Below are positions 1 to 9,961 of a stretch of 64,000 bases of DNA, one piece after another. How positions within the stretch are numbered: the stretch's first letter is position 1; each line of letters starts with the position of its first letter. Location: the NCBI GenBank assembly GCA_903884005.1, contig CAISDA010000013.1:106037-170036 (forward strand), written 5' to 3'. The DNA is from an uncultured Ignavibacteriota bacterium. GTDB lineage: Bacteria; Bacteroidota; Ignavibacteria; UBA10030; UBA8401. The notes beneath the pieces are model-generated. The model saw nothing but the letters and a program-made list of their open reading frames with translations, had not been told where the DNA came from and did not search any database. The position numbers and the translations under genes were made by a program.

Positions 1-1
1 C

Positions 2-352
2 TCTGCATCAGATGTCGAAAATGAATTGCGCTCAGCGACCGGCACGACGCTGGTGGTGATCAATTCCGTGTGCGGGTGCGCCGCAGGCAAGGCGCGCCCG
101 GGCATTCGCATTGCGCTCGAACATGCGGTAACACCGGATAAGTCGGTCAGCGTCTTTGCCGGACAGGACAAGGAAGCGACGGAATATTTGCGGCAGCATT
201 TTCTCAACGGACTTCCTCCGTCGTCACCGGCGGTGGCATTGTTCAAGAATAACGATCTCGTGCATTTTATTCCCCGGCACAGAATAGAAAACCGGCTGGC
301 GAACGAGATCGCCACGGACCTGATACAGGCATTCGACGCGCATTGCGCGTAG
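2..352 (+). CDS. BrxA/BrxB-type bacilliredoxin, 5' end cut by the window edge
   Basis: Frame is open upstream of the tracked start (…SDVENELRSATGTTLVVINSVCGCAAGKARPG…). The NSVCGCAAG motif is characteristic of YphP/YqiW (BrxA/B) proteins. Confidence 0.85.
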   Translation, partial: SASDVENELRSATGTTLVVINSVCGCAAGKARPGIRIALEHAVTPDKSVSVFAGQDKEATEYLRQHFLNGLPPSSPAVALFKNNDLVHFIPRHRIENRLANEIATDLIQAFDAHCA

Positions 353-400
353 GGAGAGGATCTCCCTCGTTTGCGCGAGGCCTTCGACAACAGAAGCCTG

Positions 401-438
401 TATAAGCGTGAAAACATTTCGGTGTTTTCACGCTTATA
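401..438. terminator. Perfect 15-bp inverted repeat (hairpin / likely terminator)
   Basis: tataagcgtgaaaac-atttcggt-gttttcacgcttata, just downstream of the bacilliredoxin gene. Confidence 0.6.
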
Positions 439-791
439 AAAATGTTGTTCCTTCCGCCATACAGCCCGGAAGTTTTTGGGATTTTCTTTCGGTAGGAGGG
501 GAAACTACAACTTGTGTATTTATCCAAAACCAATCAAACGGTTAATACAGAAGATACGTGGGACAACCGAATGAAGCATGACACGAATATGGAAAGGCAA
601 ATACAGAGCCCAGATGTGGTTTAAATAATATTCCTTTTGGCTCTCGATAATTGCTTAATAGTAGAATTTAAACAAACTTTCATTAGCACTCTTTCCCAAA
701 CGGTACCAAGGGAAAGAGGATTAACAAGCAAAGATATGCTAAAGAAAATCTATCGGTCGTAAAGACAATAACACGGCCATAATATCCAATT

Positions 792-1541
792 CTAACAGGA
801 TTCTTTTGGAAGAAAGACAAAGTCCACACCGTCATATTTTCCCGGAATGAACTTTTCAAACATAGTGCTTGAATCACCGGTTGGTATTCGAACCTCGTAA
901 TTTAGATCCTGCATGATTTTCATGCAACGGACTCTATTTTCGTTGTCCCACATTTCACAGAGGATGATCGGGTGCCATTTATTTATTGTTTCTTTTGCTC
1001 CGGCCAACACAAAAGATTCATAGTTTTCCACATCAAGAATAATCACGTTAATAGGGTTTGATACGATCTCTTGGAGGTCATCAAGGCGTTCCTGTTGCAC
1101 AGGATAGATAGACCCTTCGTTGAAATCATTAAGGTCAGGATGAACAACATGACTTAGGCCTTGGAGACGCGCACCGTTGTTTTCAGGGAGAATCATTTGG
1201 ATTTGTTTTTTTTCATCACCCAGGGCTAGATTGTAGAGTCTGACGTTATCCAGCTTAAAAAATTTGACCATTCTTTGAAGAGTGTGAAAATTTTGAGGCA
1301 CTGGCTCAATAGCGTGAACGATTCCTTTGTTGCAATGTTTTGCCATCATAATAGTGAGGATGCCAATATTAGCGCCGATTTCAAGAACAGTCGCATCCGG
1401 AGAAAGTGAATGAAGAATGTTTGTCACTCCCCGTTCTTGATTTGTAAATTTGAGAGTATAGATTTTGAATAGCGAAAATATAAAGAGATAATTATTTAAC
1501 CCTAATACATGCTGAAGCAGTGTTCTCAAAAACATTTTCAT
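792..1541 (-). CDS. FkbM-family SAM-dependent methyltransferase
   Basis: VLEIGANIGILTIMMAKH (SAM motif I), AIEPVPQNFHTLQRMVKFFKLDNVRLYNLALGD, and ILDVENYESFVLAGAKETI are typical of FkbM methyltransferases. Confidence 0.8.
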   Translation of the reverse strand: MKMFLRTLLQHVLGLNNYLFIFSLFKIYTLKFTNQERGVTNILHSLSPDATVLEIGANIGILTIMMAKHCNKGIVHAIEPVPQNFHTLQRMVKFFKLDNVRLYNLALGDEKKQIQMILPENNGARLQGLSHVVHPDLNDFNEGSIYPVQQERLDDLQEIVSNPINVIILDVENYESFVLAGAKETINKWHPIILCEMWDNENRVRCMKIMQDLNYEVRIPTGDSSTMFEKFIPGKYDGVDFVFLPKESC

Positions 1542-1596
1542 TTATCTACCTTCCTAACGCGGCGTAGCCGCAACCAAACAGGTTTAAAAATTCTCG

Positions 1597-3165
1597 GTGA
1601 TTTCGTATCTTTGCAAAAAGGAACCAAGTTACATTGCAACAGGAAAAGATATGGAAACTCAATTGTTCACCGACCGCCATGCGGAGCGTCTCATCGGTGT
1701 ATTGAATTGTTTCGATCGAATCACCATGCAAGGGACACTGCGCCATCTGTGTTATGCTGATGGGATGACATCCTATCTATACGCACATCATATCCGCATC
1801 TTTGATTATCCGAAATTCGCGGAACCTTATCGCGAAAAACTTCGGGTAACGGCGGAAGAACATGCTGCAGCGAACGGATTGACGATTGAATTCATTCGGA
1901 AAAACAATTTCCGAAAAGAAAAACGCATCAAAGAAATAATCCAGGAACGTGGAGCACATCCTGGCATCGTGCATATATTTTCCGCGATGGAGCCTTGTGC
2001 ATCGTATCGGCCATGGCACGATAAGGCGACCGGTAAAACGTCATTACGGTATGCCGATGGCAAGTGCCTCCATTACTACTATTATTTTATCGATAAAGAT
2101 CTTGGACTCTGTTATCTGCGCGTGCCGACATGGTGTCCATTCCGTCTTCAGTTTTATTGTAATGGTCATTCGATTTTGGCAAAACAATTAGACCGTGCAA
2201 AGATCGGTTACACCATGGTTGAAAATGCTTTCATCTCTATAGACAACATGGAAAAAGCCAATACGCTCGCAGACTCATTCTCCGTTGAGAAACTTCATCA
2301 CCGGTTGGAAGAATATGTCCTTTTGTTTTGCCCCGTCGCTGCTGAACTGGGCGAGGGGTATCATTGGAGTTTATGGCAAACTGAATATTCGACGGATCTT
2401 CTCTTCCGAAAATCGAGCGATCTCCAAATGATTTACCCTCATATGGTAGAGACTTTAATCCACTCCGTAAAACCGGAGAATATCGCCACCTTTCTCGGCC
2501 AGAAAATCCACGGCAACTACAAGGGCGAGATGGGGAACAATTTCAATGTCCGAACGCTTGGCACGCGTATCAAACATTCAATGGGTCCGGTATCAATCAA
2601 ACTGTACGATAAAGCCGGTTCCGTGCTGCGCATCGAAACAACGGTCAATGATGTCACATTCTTCCGTGAATACCGTGATGTCAATTGCCGCAATGGTGAA
2701 ACCGAAACAAAGTGGGCGGCAATGAAAAAAAGTATTTACGGTCTTCCGAGACTGCGAGAACTACTCTTTGCAGCGAACCATCGCTACCTCGAATTTCTCT
2801 CCCATATCGAGACTCCGCATATTGGGGTCAAAGAACTTCGTGCCGTTACCACATCAAAATCGGTGCATGATCATTGCTTCAAAGGTTTTAACCCATTGGC
2901 AGAAGACGATTCCACGTTGTTCCGTGTGTTATCACGGGGTGAATTTACCATCACGGGAATTACCGCCGCATTATTACGAGCGCAACTGACGACGAAATCT
3001 CCTAATCAAATTAGTCGTCTGATCAAACGTCTGCGTGTTCATGGTATCATCAAAAAAATATCATCATGTTACAAATATCACCTGACCAAATACGGGCGCA
3101 AAATTGTCACGATCGCTCTTCGGTTACGTGAAGAATTTGTCATCCCTGAACTCGCGCGCTCTTAA
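1597..3165 (+). CDS. 522-aa protein of unknown function with C-terminal winged-helix (MarR-like) segment; possible mobile-element gene
   Basis: Long ORF; C-term NQISRLIKRLRVHGIIKKISSCYKYHLTKYGRKIV looks like a wHTH. It resembles long proteins often auto-annotated as MarR family (recalled, not searched). True start may be the internal ATG at 1651 (METQLFTDRHAERLIGVLNCFDRI). Confidence 0.7.
   Translation: MISYLCKKEPSYIATGKDMETQLFTDRHAERLIGVLNCFDRITMQGTLRHLCYADGMTSYLYAHHIRIFDYPKFAEPYREKLRVTAEEHAAANGLTIEFIRKNNFRKEKRIKEIIQERGAHPGIVHIFSAMEPCASYRPWHDKATGKTSLRYADGKCLHYYYYFIDKDLGLCYLRVPTWCPFRLQFYCNGHSILAKQLDRAKIGYTMVENAFISIDNMEKANTLADSFSVEKLHHRLEEYVLLFCPVAAELGEGYHWSLWQTEYSTDLLFRKSSDLQMIYPHMVETLIHSVKPENIATFLGQKIHGNYKGEMGNNFNVRTLGTRIKHSMGPVSIKLYDKAGSVLRIETTVNDVTFFREYRDVNCRNGETETKWAAMKKSIYGLPRLRELLFAANHRYLEFLSHIETPHIGVKELRAVTTSKSVHDHCFKGFNPLAEDDSTLFRVLSRGEFTITGITAALLRAQLTTKSPNQISRLIKRLRVHGIIKKISSCYKYHLTKYGRKIVTIALRLREEFVIPELARS
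1607..1619 (+). repeat. Left arm of 13-bp inverted repeat flanking the 522-aa ORF
   Basis: atctttgcaaaaa; perfect reverse complement of 3191-3203. It overlaps a TAnnTTTG-like motif (TATCTTTG, 1606-1613). Confidence 0.6.
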
Positions 3166-3190
3166 TTTGCACGCTGAATATTTGTGCTTT

Positions 3191-3203
3191 TTTTTGCAAA
3201 GAT
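3191..3203 (-). repeat. Right arm of 13-bp inverted repeat flanking the 522-aa ORF
   Basis: tttttgcaaagat; perfect reverse complement of 1607-1619. Confidence 0.6.
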
Positions 3204-3575
3204 TTTACTCTTAAGAGACTAAGAGATTAGTAACAATAAAATAACAATTTTATGGGAATAAAAAACATTTGAATAAAAAATATTTTTAACATGTATCCCC
3301 GCGTTATAGCTTATGAAACACAATCAATTTTTAAAATGAACATTCACTGTCTGCAATTAATAAAATCCGGATAAAATATTCCCCGTTCGTATGAATCGGT
3401 GATAAATGGTAGAATTGTGTGTGTGATAATCATTGATAAGTGTTCATTCAGTCTTGGTGAGATTACAGGCGATTCAAAAAAAAAGGCCTCTACCGAGCCA
3501 AAGGGTTCAGTAGAAGCTATCAAGATGATAATCCGGTTTTTTTGAATCTGCTACGGCTAATTGAATGATATATAT

Positions 3576-4514
3576 TTATTGCTGAGCATCTAGCCATCCA
3601 GCGCTCTCGGCCGTAGTACAAAAATCATTTAACAAATATAATTGGGACATATCAGTGATTACGTATCCATATATCCACATCTCACCCTTCGAATAATTAA
3701 TGGAGAAATTTAGATTGTCGGATGGAATTGTGTTGTCGTTCGATAAACTTAACCAATTTGCGTTGTTCTGAGTCCCATATGCTGACGTAAAGCGACCTAT
3801 GGTCCATTGTCGGCCAGGTGAATACTCCGAGTATGAATCATTCATCATTTTAACACAGGAATAGACAGTACTCAATGATTTAAATTTAAATCCGCTATCC
3901 GTCCACGGATAACTAGTACCCGGGTCTTGCTGAGACGTCATATGAAGTTGTGCACCGTGAGTCTGAATATAATCAGTAATTAGCCATACAAGGCTAGCAT
4001 TTGTTCCCCATTTTGTGAGAGGAGTATCAAAAACTTCATCCATTAAAAAATCATGAATTCCTAAATTATGATAATAGAGAATTAAATCTGAGTAATACTT
4101 TAAACTATCGCTATTGTTTTTAGCGGTGTCTAACCTAGCTCCACCTGGGGCTGGATCGGCAGGCCATTCCCAAGAAAAATATAAAATAATATTACTGGTT
4201 CCAAATACTGAGGCATTAGTAAGACATGTTTCGAACCAAAGACGCTCACCAGGCATATCCGAAATCATAATTTTTTGAAAGCCATAATAGTCCTTTAATA
4301 AATGCAGATTTGCAGCATTCCAAATGTTGTTCGTACTATGTGGTTCTATCCATATTCCCAATATTTTATCGGCTTTATAGCTAAAACCACCCGAGGTTGC
4401 TTTAACACTGTAATTCATTTTATAATCATTTTGTATTGCTGTTGTTGGTGACTCTTGTTTACATGAAATAAAAATTAAACAAATTAATGCCAAAACAAGC
4501 GAATAGTGTTTCAT
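3576..4514 (-). CDS. Putative lipoprotein of unknown function, possibly a glycosidase-like (TIM-barrel-like) fold
   Basis: Start chosen at MKHYSLVLALICLIFISC (lipobox ending in Cys) rather than the longer tracked ORF. The fold suggestion rests only on sequence texture (…HDFLMDEVFDTP…). Confidence 0.6.
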   Translation of the reverse strand: MKHYSLVLALICLIFISCKQESPTTAIQNDYKMNYSVKATSGGFSYKADKILGIWIEPHSTNNIWNAANLHLLKDYYGFQKIMISDMPGERLWFETCLTNASVFGTSNIILYFSWEWPADPAPGGARLDTAKNNSDSLKYYSDLILYYHNLGIHDFLMDEVFDTPLTKWGTNASLVWLITDYIQTHGAQLHMTSQQDPGTSYPWTDSGFKFKSLSTVYSCVKMMNDSYSEYSPGRQWTIGRFTSAYGTQNNANWLSLSNDNTIPSDNLNFSINYSKGEMWIYGYVITDMSQLYLLNDFCTTAESAGWLDAQQ

Positions 4515-5660
4515 TTGTATCTCCATTATAAAATGGGAAATAAATAGAGTGTATTGTACAATACACATCCTATAAAAACGCTATATAAAGCGTTATATAG
4601 TATAGGTTAATAACCAATTAATAGCAAAGGAATTAACGGTATGATAATATATCAAAAAAACCATTAAATACGTAGGAAAAAACCCATCCTAACCAATGTT
4701 GAAAAAACTATTCAAGACAAGGTGTAATTCTATACATAGGAAAATATATTTTTGTCATATAAATGGCAGGTAGTCCGGAACAATTGTTATCGATACGGCA
4801 TAATGAATAGCCTCGCTAATTAAATCCAAGGGAGAAAATCGATCCGACGTGGTCGAGTCGATGTGATGGTGGACGAATTCCAGGTTCAACATGGACAATT
4901 TGGTGCGAAGAGCCTGCGCTGACGCGATGGTCATGTAACGGACTTGTTCAATGCGCCAATGAAATGAATCCCCTGAAGTCGGCAAATGTTGCGGTACAAT
5001 AATGATCATCACCTTCATCCAGAAATACCAACCGGGTCTTGAAGAGAATATCTCGCGGCACTGCGGACGATGGATAGACGCACCACCGCGACCGCCGTTA
5101 CAAGGACAAGCAGAGTTGGAAGAATCACCGATCGATAAATGGATAATTCCGGAAAAGGAGCTCGCGGCATATCATGAGCTACGATAGAGAGAAACCGCGC
5201 GTGGCGCATTAATTGCCACCTCTGGACGAGGGATATTTTGATAGTGTTTGATCTAACATGCACGTTATTTCAGTTACAACCTAGGATCTACCCCATCTGG
5301 TCGGAAAAAACCATTTGTATTTCGATACGAATTGATCGACGATGCTTGATTCCGTTGCCGCCGAAAGGTATATTGACACATATGCATGATGAGATCGCGC
5401 ATCACCAGTTGATATTCCACTACGACAGTGGGCATTGATAGCATCAACAACTAAACAATTAAATATTATATCATACCAGATTGTGTGTTATCGAAGGCTG
5501 AACCGATAGATATCGGGTTCGCCTTGCCATTCGGCATGAAGCCTGTCGTAATTATTTACAAAATTATTAGCCTCGTGGGATTTTACCGACCTTACCTTGT
5601 ATTTCACATTGGATATCTACTCGGCGTCGTGTAGCTTTGGACGCGAAAGGATGAATTATA

Positions 5661-6938
5661 TTGGTCCAAGAAGGTCGCCGATGGATCGGTAAACTTGCGA
5701 CAGACGTGGTATTTCGGAACAGCATTATCCTCATTGCTGCGCGTATTGGTACTAAAATAGCAACATCGGTACTGCTGATCTATGTCGCACGTGTTCTCGG
5801 CGATGTACTCTTCGGCATGTTGTCGACAATTTTAACGATTACTGCTTTTTTCGGCATCTTTGAGGAATTCGGGTTCACAGTGCCGCTCATTCGCCGAATC
5901 GCTCTTCGTGAAGTACCTGCCGGACGTCTAATGGGGGAGGTGATGCTGCTGAAAAGCATCCTCGGAGTTGTCGCCTTCGTCGGACTGTTCATAACGACAT
6001 TCTTCTCATATCCTCTGCCCGCCATTTTCACCGTCTTCGGCATCAGCATGGTGCTCGAAATGATGAACGTGTCGCTGACGCGTGGGTTCGAAGGCCGCGA
6101 GAAGATGAGCAATATTTCGTTCATCCTGCTGTGGGAAAAAAGCGTCCTTTGCATTGTGGCCATCATCAGTCTCATGAGCGGATTGGGCTTGTTTGGAGTC
6201 GGTGTCGCATACATCGTCAGCAACATCGTGTCCATGGCCGTCAGTATGCACTATTGGAGCAAGGAAGGGGAACACATCGTCTTTTCCTTCCGGCAGGCCA
6301 GGGCGCTCGGGCTCATCAAGGAAGCGGTACCGTTCGCATTTGCCGCATTAATCGCGGTGCTCTATATGCGCATCGACACATTTTTCCTTGTATACTATCG
6401 TCCGGTCTCCGAAGTAGGGTGGTACAACGCGGCATATAGGATCAGTGACGCGCAATTGTTTATTCCTTCGGCGATTGTCGCATCCGTCTTCCCGATCCTG
6501 TCACGAACCTATGTCGGGAACTTGGGTGAATTTATGAGACACTATCAGCGGACATTTTTTACTCTCTTGATGATCGGATGCACGTTTGCGCTGGTTTGTT
6601 CCTTATTTGCAGAACCTATCATTTTGCTGTTGTATGGTCCAATGTATGCTCATTCGGCGGAGTCGTTTCGGTTGCTGTCGTGGGTAATGCCATTTTACTA
6701 CGTCAATGTGTTAATGGGGACGGCGCTAATTGCAATGGGGAAAGAGAAGGTCGTCACGGCGGTGATCACGATAGGGGCGATTACTAATATCGGATTGAAT
6801 GCTCTCGTCGTAAAGGAATACGGACAAGTGGGAGCGGCATCAGTTAAAATAATAACCGAAATAGTGGCGTTCTCATTTCAATTTTATTTTTTCCATCGAG
6901 TGCTTCCCATTCGCGGAACATATCTGCGGCTGTCATAA
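5661..6938 (+). CDS. Oligosaccharide flippase / polysaccharide biosynthesis membrane protein (MOP superfamily)
   Basis: 425 aa, about 12 hydrophobic segments, N-term IARIGTKIATSVLLIYVARVLGDVLFG typical of Wzx-like flippases; TTG start. Confidence 0.8.
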   Translation: MVQEGRRWIGKLATDVVFRNSIILIAARIGTKIATSVLLIYVARVLGDVLFGMLSTILTITAFFGIFEEFGFTVPLIRRIALREVPAGRLMGEVMLLKSILGVVAFVGLFITTFFSYPLPAIFTVFGISMVLEMMNVSLTRGFEGREKMSNISFILLWEKSVLCIVAIISLMSGLGLFGVGVAYIVSNIVSMAVSMHYWSKEGEHIVFSFRQARALGLIKEAVPFAFAALIAVLYMRIDTFFLVYYRPVSEVGWYNAAYRISDAQLFIPSAIVASVFPILSRTYVGNLGEFMRHYQRTFFTLLMIGCTFALVCSLFAEPIILLLYGPMYAHSAESFRLLSWVMPFYYVNVLMGTALIAMGKEKVVTAVITIGAITNIGLNALVVKEYGQVGAASVKIITEIVAFSFQFYFFHRVLPIRGTYLRLS

Positions 6939-6990
6939 GAGCATATACATTCAATATCGTTTCGTTGTGGGATATTAAATTAGCTTGAAA

Positions 6991-7032
6991 CGACAAACGC
7001 TCCGATCGGACCATCGATCGGAGCGTTTGTCG
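6991..7032. terminator. Bidirectional terminator hairpin between convergent genes
   Basis: Perfect 18-bp stem cgacaaacgctccgatcg / cgatcggagcgtttgtcg with 6-nt loop gaccat, between the flippase (+) and slipin (-) stops. Confidence 0.8.
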
Positions 7033-7053
7033 TATGTGTATGGATCGATTATG

Positions 7054-7848
7054 TTACGCGGGTTTCTTGGGAGTCTTGCCGTTGCCTACGGCATTTTCTG
7101 CCAAATTCATGAACGGCTTCAGGAATTCGATGGGGAACGGGAAGATCGTTGTCGAGTTGTTCTCCGATGCGATCTCGGTGAGCGTCTGCAAATAGCGGAG
7201 CTGCAGCGCGATCGGGTTGCGCTGTATGATCTCTGCGGCCTCGCCCAATTTCACGCTTGCCTGCAGTTCTCCTTCGGCGTGGACGATTTTCGCGCGGCGT
7301 TCTCGTTCGGCCTCGGCCTGTTTCGCCATGGCGCGCTGCATCTCGACCGGCAGATCGATCTGCTTCACTTCCACATTCGTCACTTTGATGCCCCACGGTT
7401 CGGTGTGCTGATCGATGATCATCTGCAGCTCGTGGTTGATCTTATCGCGCTGCGCAAGCAGGTCGTCGAGTTCGGACTGGCCGAGGATGCTGCGAAGCGT
7501 CGTCTGCGACATCTGGGAGGTTGCGTACAGATAATTTTCGACATTCACGATTGCTTTTTCAGGCAGCAAAACGCGGAAGTAAATGACCGCGTTGACCTTG
7601 ATTGAGACGTTGTCTTTCGTGATCACATCCTGCGGCGGCACATCGAGCACCACGGTGCGGAGGCTGACCTTCACCATGCGGTCGACAATGGGGATGAGGA
7701 GTATGAGCCCCGGGCCTTTTGTTTGAATGAGCCGGCCCAGTCGGAAGATCACGCCTCGTTCGTATTCCGAAAGGATCTTGATCGAATTCATCAGAATGAA
7801 TGCGACAAAAAAAATGATGATGAATAGTCCGAATAACGTTGGTTCCAT
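7054..7848 (-). CDS. Slipin / stomatin-like SPFH-domain membrane protein
   Basis: [72 protein letters not shown] is the canonical slipin N-terminus. Confidence 0.93.
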   Translation of the reverse strand: MEPTLFGLFIIIFFVAFILMNSIKILSEYERGVIFRLGRLIQTKGPGLILLIPIVDRMVKVSLRTVVLDVPPQDVITKDNVSIKVNAVIYFRVLLPEKAIVNVENYLYATSQMSQTTLRSILGQSELDDLLAQRDKINHELQMIIDQHTEPWGIKVTNVEVKQIDLPVEMQRAMAKQAEAERERRAKIVHAEGELQASVKLGEAAEIIQRNPIALQLRYLQTLTEIASENNSTTIFPFPIEFLKPFMNLAENAVGNGKTPKKPA

Positions 7849-8015
7849 GGTGCTCTCCTGTCATTATGTGGTGTGTGGGTACGGTATCGGCCCGCTCGGG
7901 CGCCGGAGCGCGAGTGCGGGAGAAAACAAAAAGCAATTCGTGTGATGCGTGCGCGCCAATGCAACGGCAGCGGGTTACGTCGTAAAAAAAATGCGCCGCG
8001 GGCACTCAGATCGCG

Positions 8016-9311
8016 CTACTTCGCCGTCACCAGCAGTTTTAAGCCATCGACGTTCCTGACGATGATCTCCGCGCCCTGTGCGATGGCGCCTTCGGCGGCG
8101 ACGGCATTCCAGAATTCTCCATGCACTTTCACCTGTCCGAACGGGGAGAGCGTTGTGACGGCAATGCCTTCATCGCCGATGATGGACTGCAGTCCGGTGA
8201 CCGGGCGTCGTTGCTGTGCGCGGATGCCGGCGCCGAGGGCAAAAATAAAAAACGCCGCCGTGCAGAGCACCGAGGGAATGACGACTTCAAGCGACACCCT
8301 GACAAAGTCGAACGGCGAATCTGTTTGAAAGAGCATGATCGATCCGAAAAAGAGGGCGAGAATTCCGCCGATGGAAAGAACGCCGTAACTCGTGATTTTG
8401 ATCTCCAGGATAAAAAGGATGATGCCGACCACGATCAGGGCGAGTCCCGCATAATTCACCGGCATCGTATGGAAGGCATACAACGCAAGAATGATCGCGA
8501 TCACTCCTGCCACGCCGGGAAACACCGCTCCGGGATTATAGAGTTCAAAAAATAATCCGTAGATGCCGATCAGAAACAGGATGTACGACACGTTCGGATC
8601 GCTCAGCATGTTCAGGATCTGATACGCCCATCCCATGTCGTGTTCCTCAATCGCCGCTCCCGCTATTGCGAGCGTCAATGTGCCGGCATCGGTCTCGACA
8701 ATTTTTCCGTTCAGCGAATCCAGGAGCGCGCCCCGATCGACGGCGATGAAGTCTATGATGTGCTTTGCAAGCGCTTCGTTCTCCGTGATGGAGACACTCT
8801 TGCGCACCGCGTCTTCAGCCCACTCGACATTGCGCTTCCGTTTTTCGGAGATCGAGCGTATGAATGCGGCGGCATCGTTTGTCACCTTCCCCGACATCAC
8901 GGAATCCATCTGGCCTTGTGTGCTCACAGGATGTGCCGCGCCGATGTTGGTGCCGGGAGACATGACGGCGATGTTCGCCGCGAGCGTGATAAAGACTCCG
9001 GCCGATGCCGCCTGAGCTCCCTGCGGAGAGACGTAGACGACGATGGGGACGGGCGACGTCAGGAAGTCTGTAACGATGGAACGCGTCGATTTCAACAATC
9101 CACCCGGGGTGTTGATTTCGACGATCACAAGCTGGGCATCGTTTTTTTTCGCGCGGGCGATGCCTTCGTGGACATAGTCCGAGACGGCGGGAGTAATGGC
9201 GCCGTCAATTTTCAGGACATGGATTGATTTCGCACCGGCAACAGCCACTGGTGGAGACAACAGCAAAAAAGATAGTAATAACGCGGTAACGGTGATTGCG
9301 ATGAGTTTCAT
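8016..9311 (-). CDS. NfeD-family membrane-bound ClpP-like serine protease (long form)
   Basis: VLKIDGAITPAVSDYVHEGIARAKKNDAQLVIVEINTPGGLL…SPQGAQAASAGVFITLAANIAVMSPGTNIGAAHPV; start taken at MKLIAITVTALLLSF signal peptide. Confidence 0.92.
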   Translation of the reverse strand: MKLIAITVTALLLSFLLLSPPVAVAGAKSIHVLKIDGAITPAVSDYVHEGIARAKKNDAQLVIVEINTPGGLLKSTRSIVTDFLTSPVPIVVYVSPQGAQAASAGVFITLAANIAVMSPGTNIGAAHPVSTQGQMDSVMSGKVTNDAAAFIRSISEKRKRNVEWAEDAVRKSVSITENEALAKHIIDFIAVDRGALLDSLNGKIVETDAGTLTLAIAGAAIEEHDMGWAYQILNMLSDPNVSYILFLIGIYGLFFELYNPGAVFPGVAGVIAIILALYAFHTMPVNYAGLALIVVGIILFILEIKITSYGVLSIGGILALFFGSIMLFQTDSPFDFVRVSLEVVIPSVLCTAAFFIFALGAGIRAQQRRPVTGLQSIIGDEGIAVTTLSPFGQVKVHGEFWNAVAAEGAIAQGAEIIVRNVDGLKLLVTAK

Positions 9312-9442
9312 AGATGTGGTCCCGGATTCTTCCTTTGCAAGATAATACGAAGAAGGAATGTAGGATGCAACTTCGATGAACAGACTTACGTTCTTCAAGA
9401 AAATCATTTCATTATTTGAAAAATTCTTCTTATCCTTAATAT

Positions 9443-9799
9443 ATGAAGAATATACTTCAACGCCAGTCGATCCTTCTCGACCTGGATAATACTGCGCTGG
9501 TCTTTAACAAGAACGGCACGTTCAGTGAACATCCGAAGCTTCGGCTTCTGCTGAAGCATTACCGTGTTATTCTCTATTCCGCTCGCGATGATATAGAAGA
9601 ATTCGCAAAGCGCTGGGGCGTACCGTATATATGGAAGGGGTATAACGACCTGTTCCCCCAGGCCGATTTTCTCATAGACGATCAAAGCGACGAATACGAG
9701 CATCTTGTCGATGTGAAGAAAACGTACAGTTCCATCAACCGGTTCGTTGCTGCGCAGCTCAAACCGCAGCGTAAACGAATCGTGCCGAAAAAACGATAG
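9443..9799 (+). CDS. Small HAD-superfamily-like hydrolase
   Basis: ILLDLDNTAL (HAD motif I), VILYSAR (motif II-like), FLIDDQ (motif IV-like); 118 aa. Confidence 0.6.
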   Translation: MKNILQRQSILLDLDNTALVFNKNGTFSEHPKLRLLLKHYRVILYSARDDIEEFAKRWGVPYIWKGYNDLFPQADFLIDDQSDEYEHLVDVKKTYSSINRFVAAQLKPQRKRIVPKKR

Positions 9800-9961
9800 G
9801 GGTCTCACGCCATTCCGTCAGGAACATCCTCCTCACGCCGCCGGCGCCTCATCAATCACCGTTTCTCACCACCGTCCACTCGGGGGAGCGCGAGTGTTCC
9901 TGCAATCCAGCCGTTCATCCGCCGTGACCTGTTGATTGTTCATGGGGGCGGGACGGAAAAC

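Noticed and set aside
4755-5263. Small ORFs on both strands between the lipoprotein and flippase (87, 82 and 61 aa)
   Set aside because: Could be remnants of a degraded polysaccharide-cluster gene, but no frame is long or recognisable enough to support a pseudogene call.
8016-9311. NfeD/slipin pair considered as novel
   Set aside because: NfeD-stomatin operons are a well-established, widely conserved pairing.
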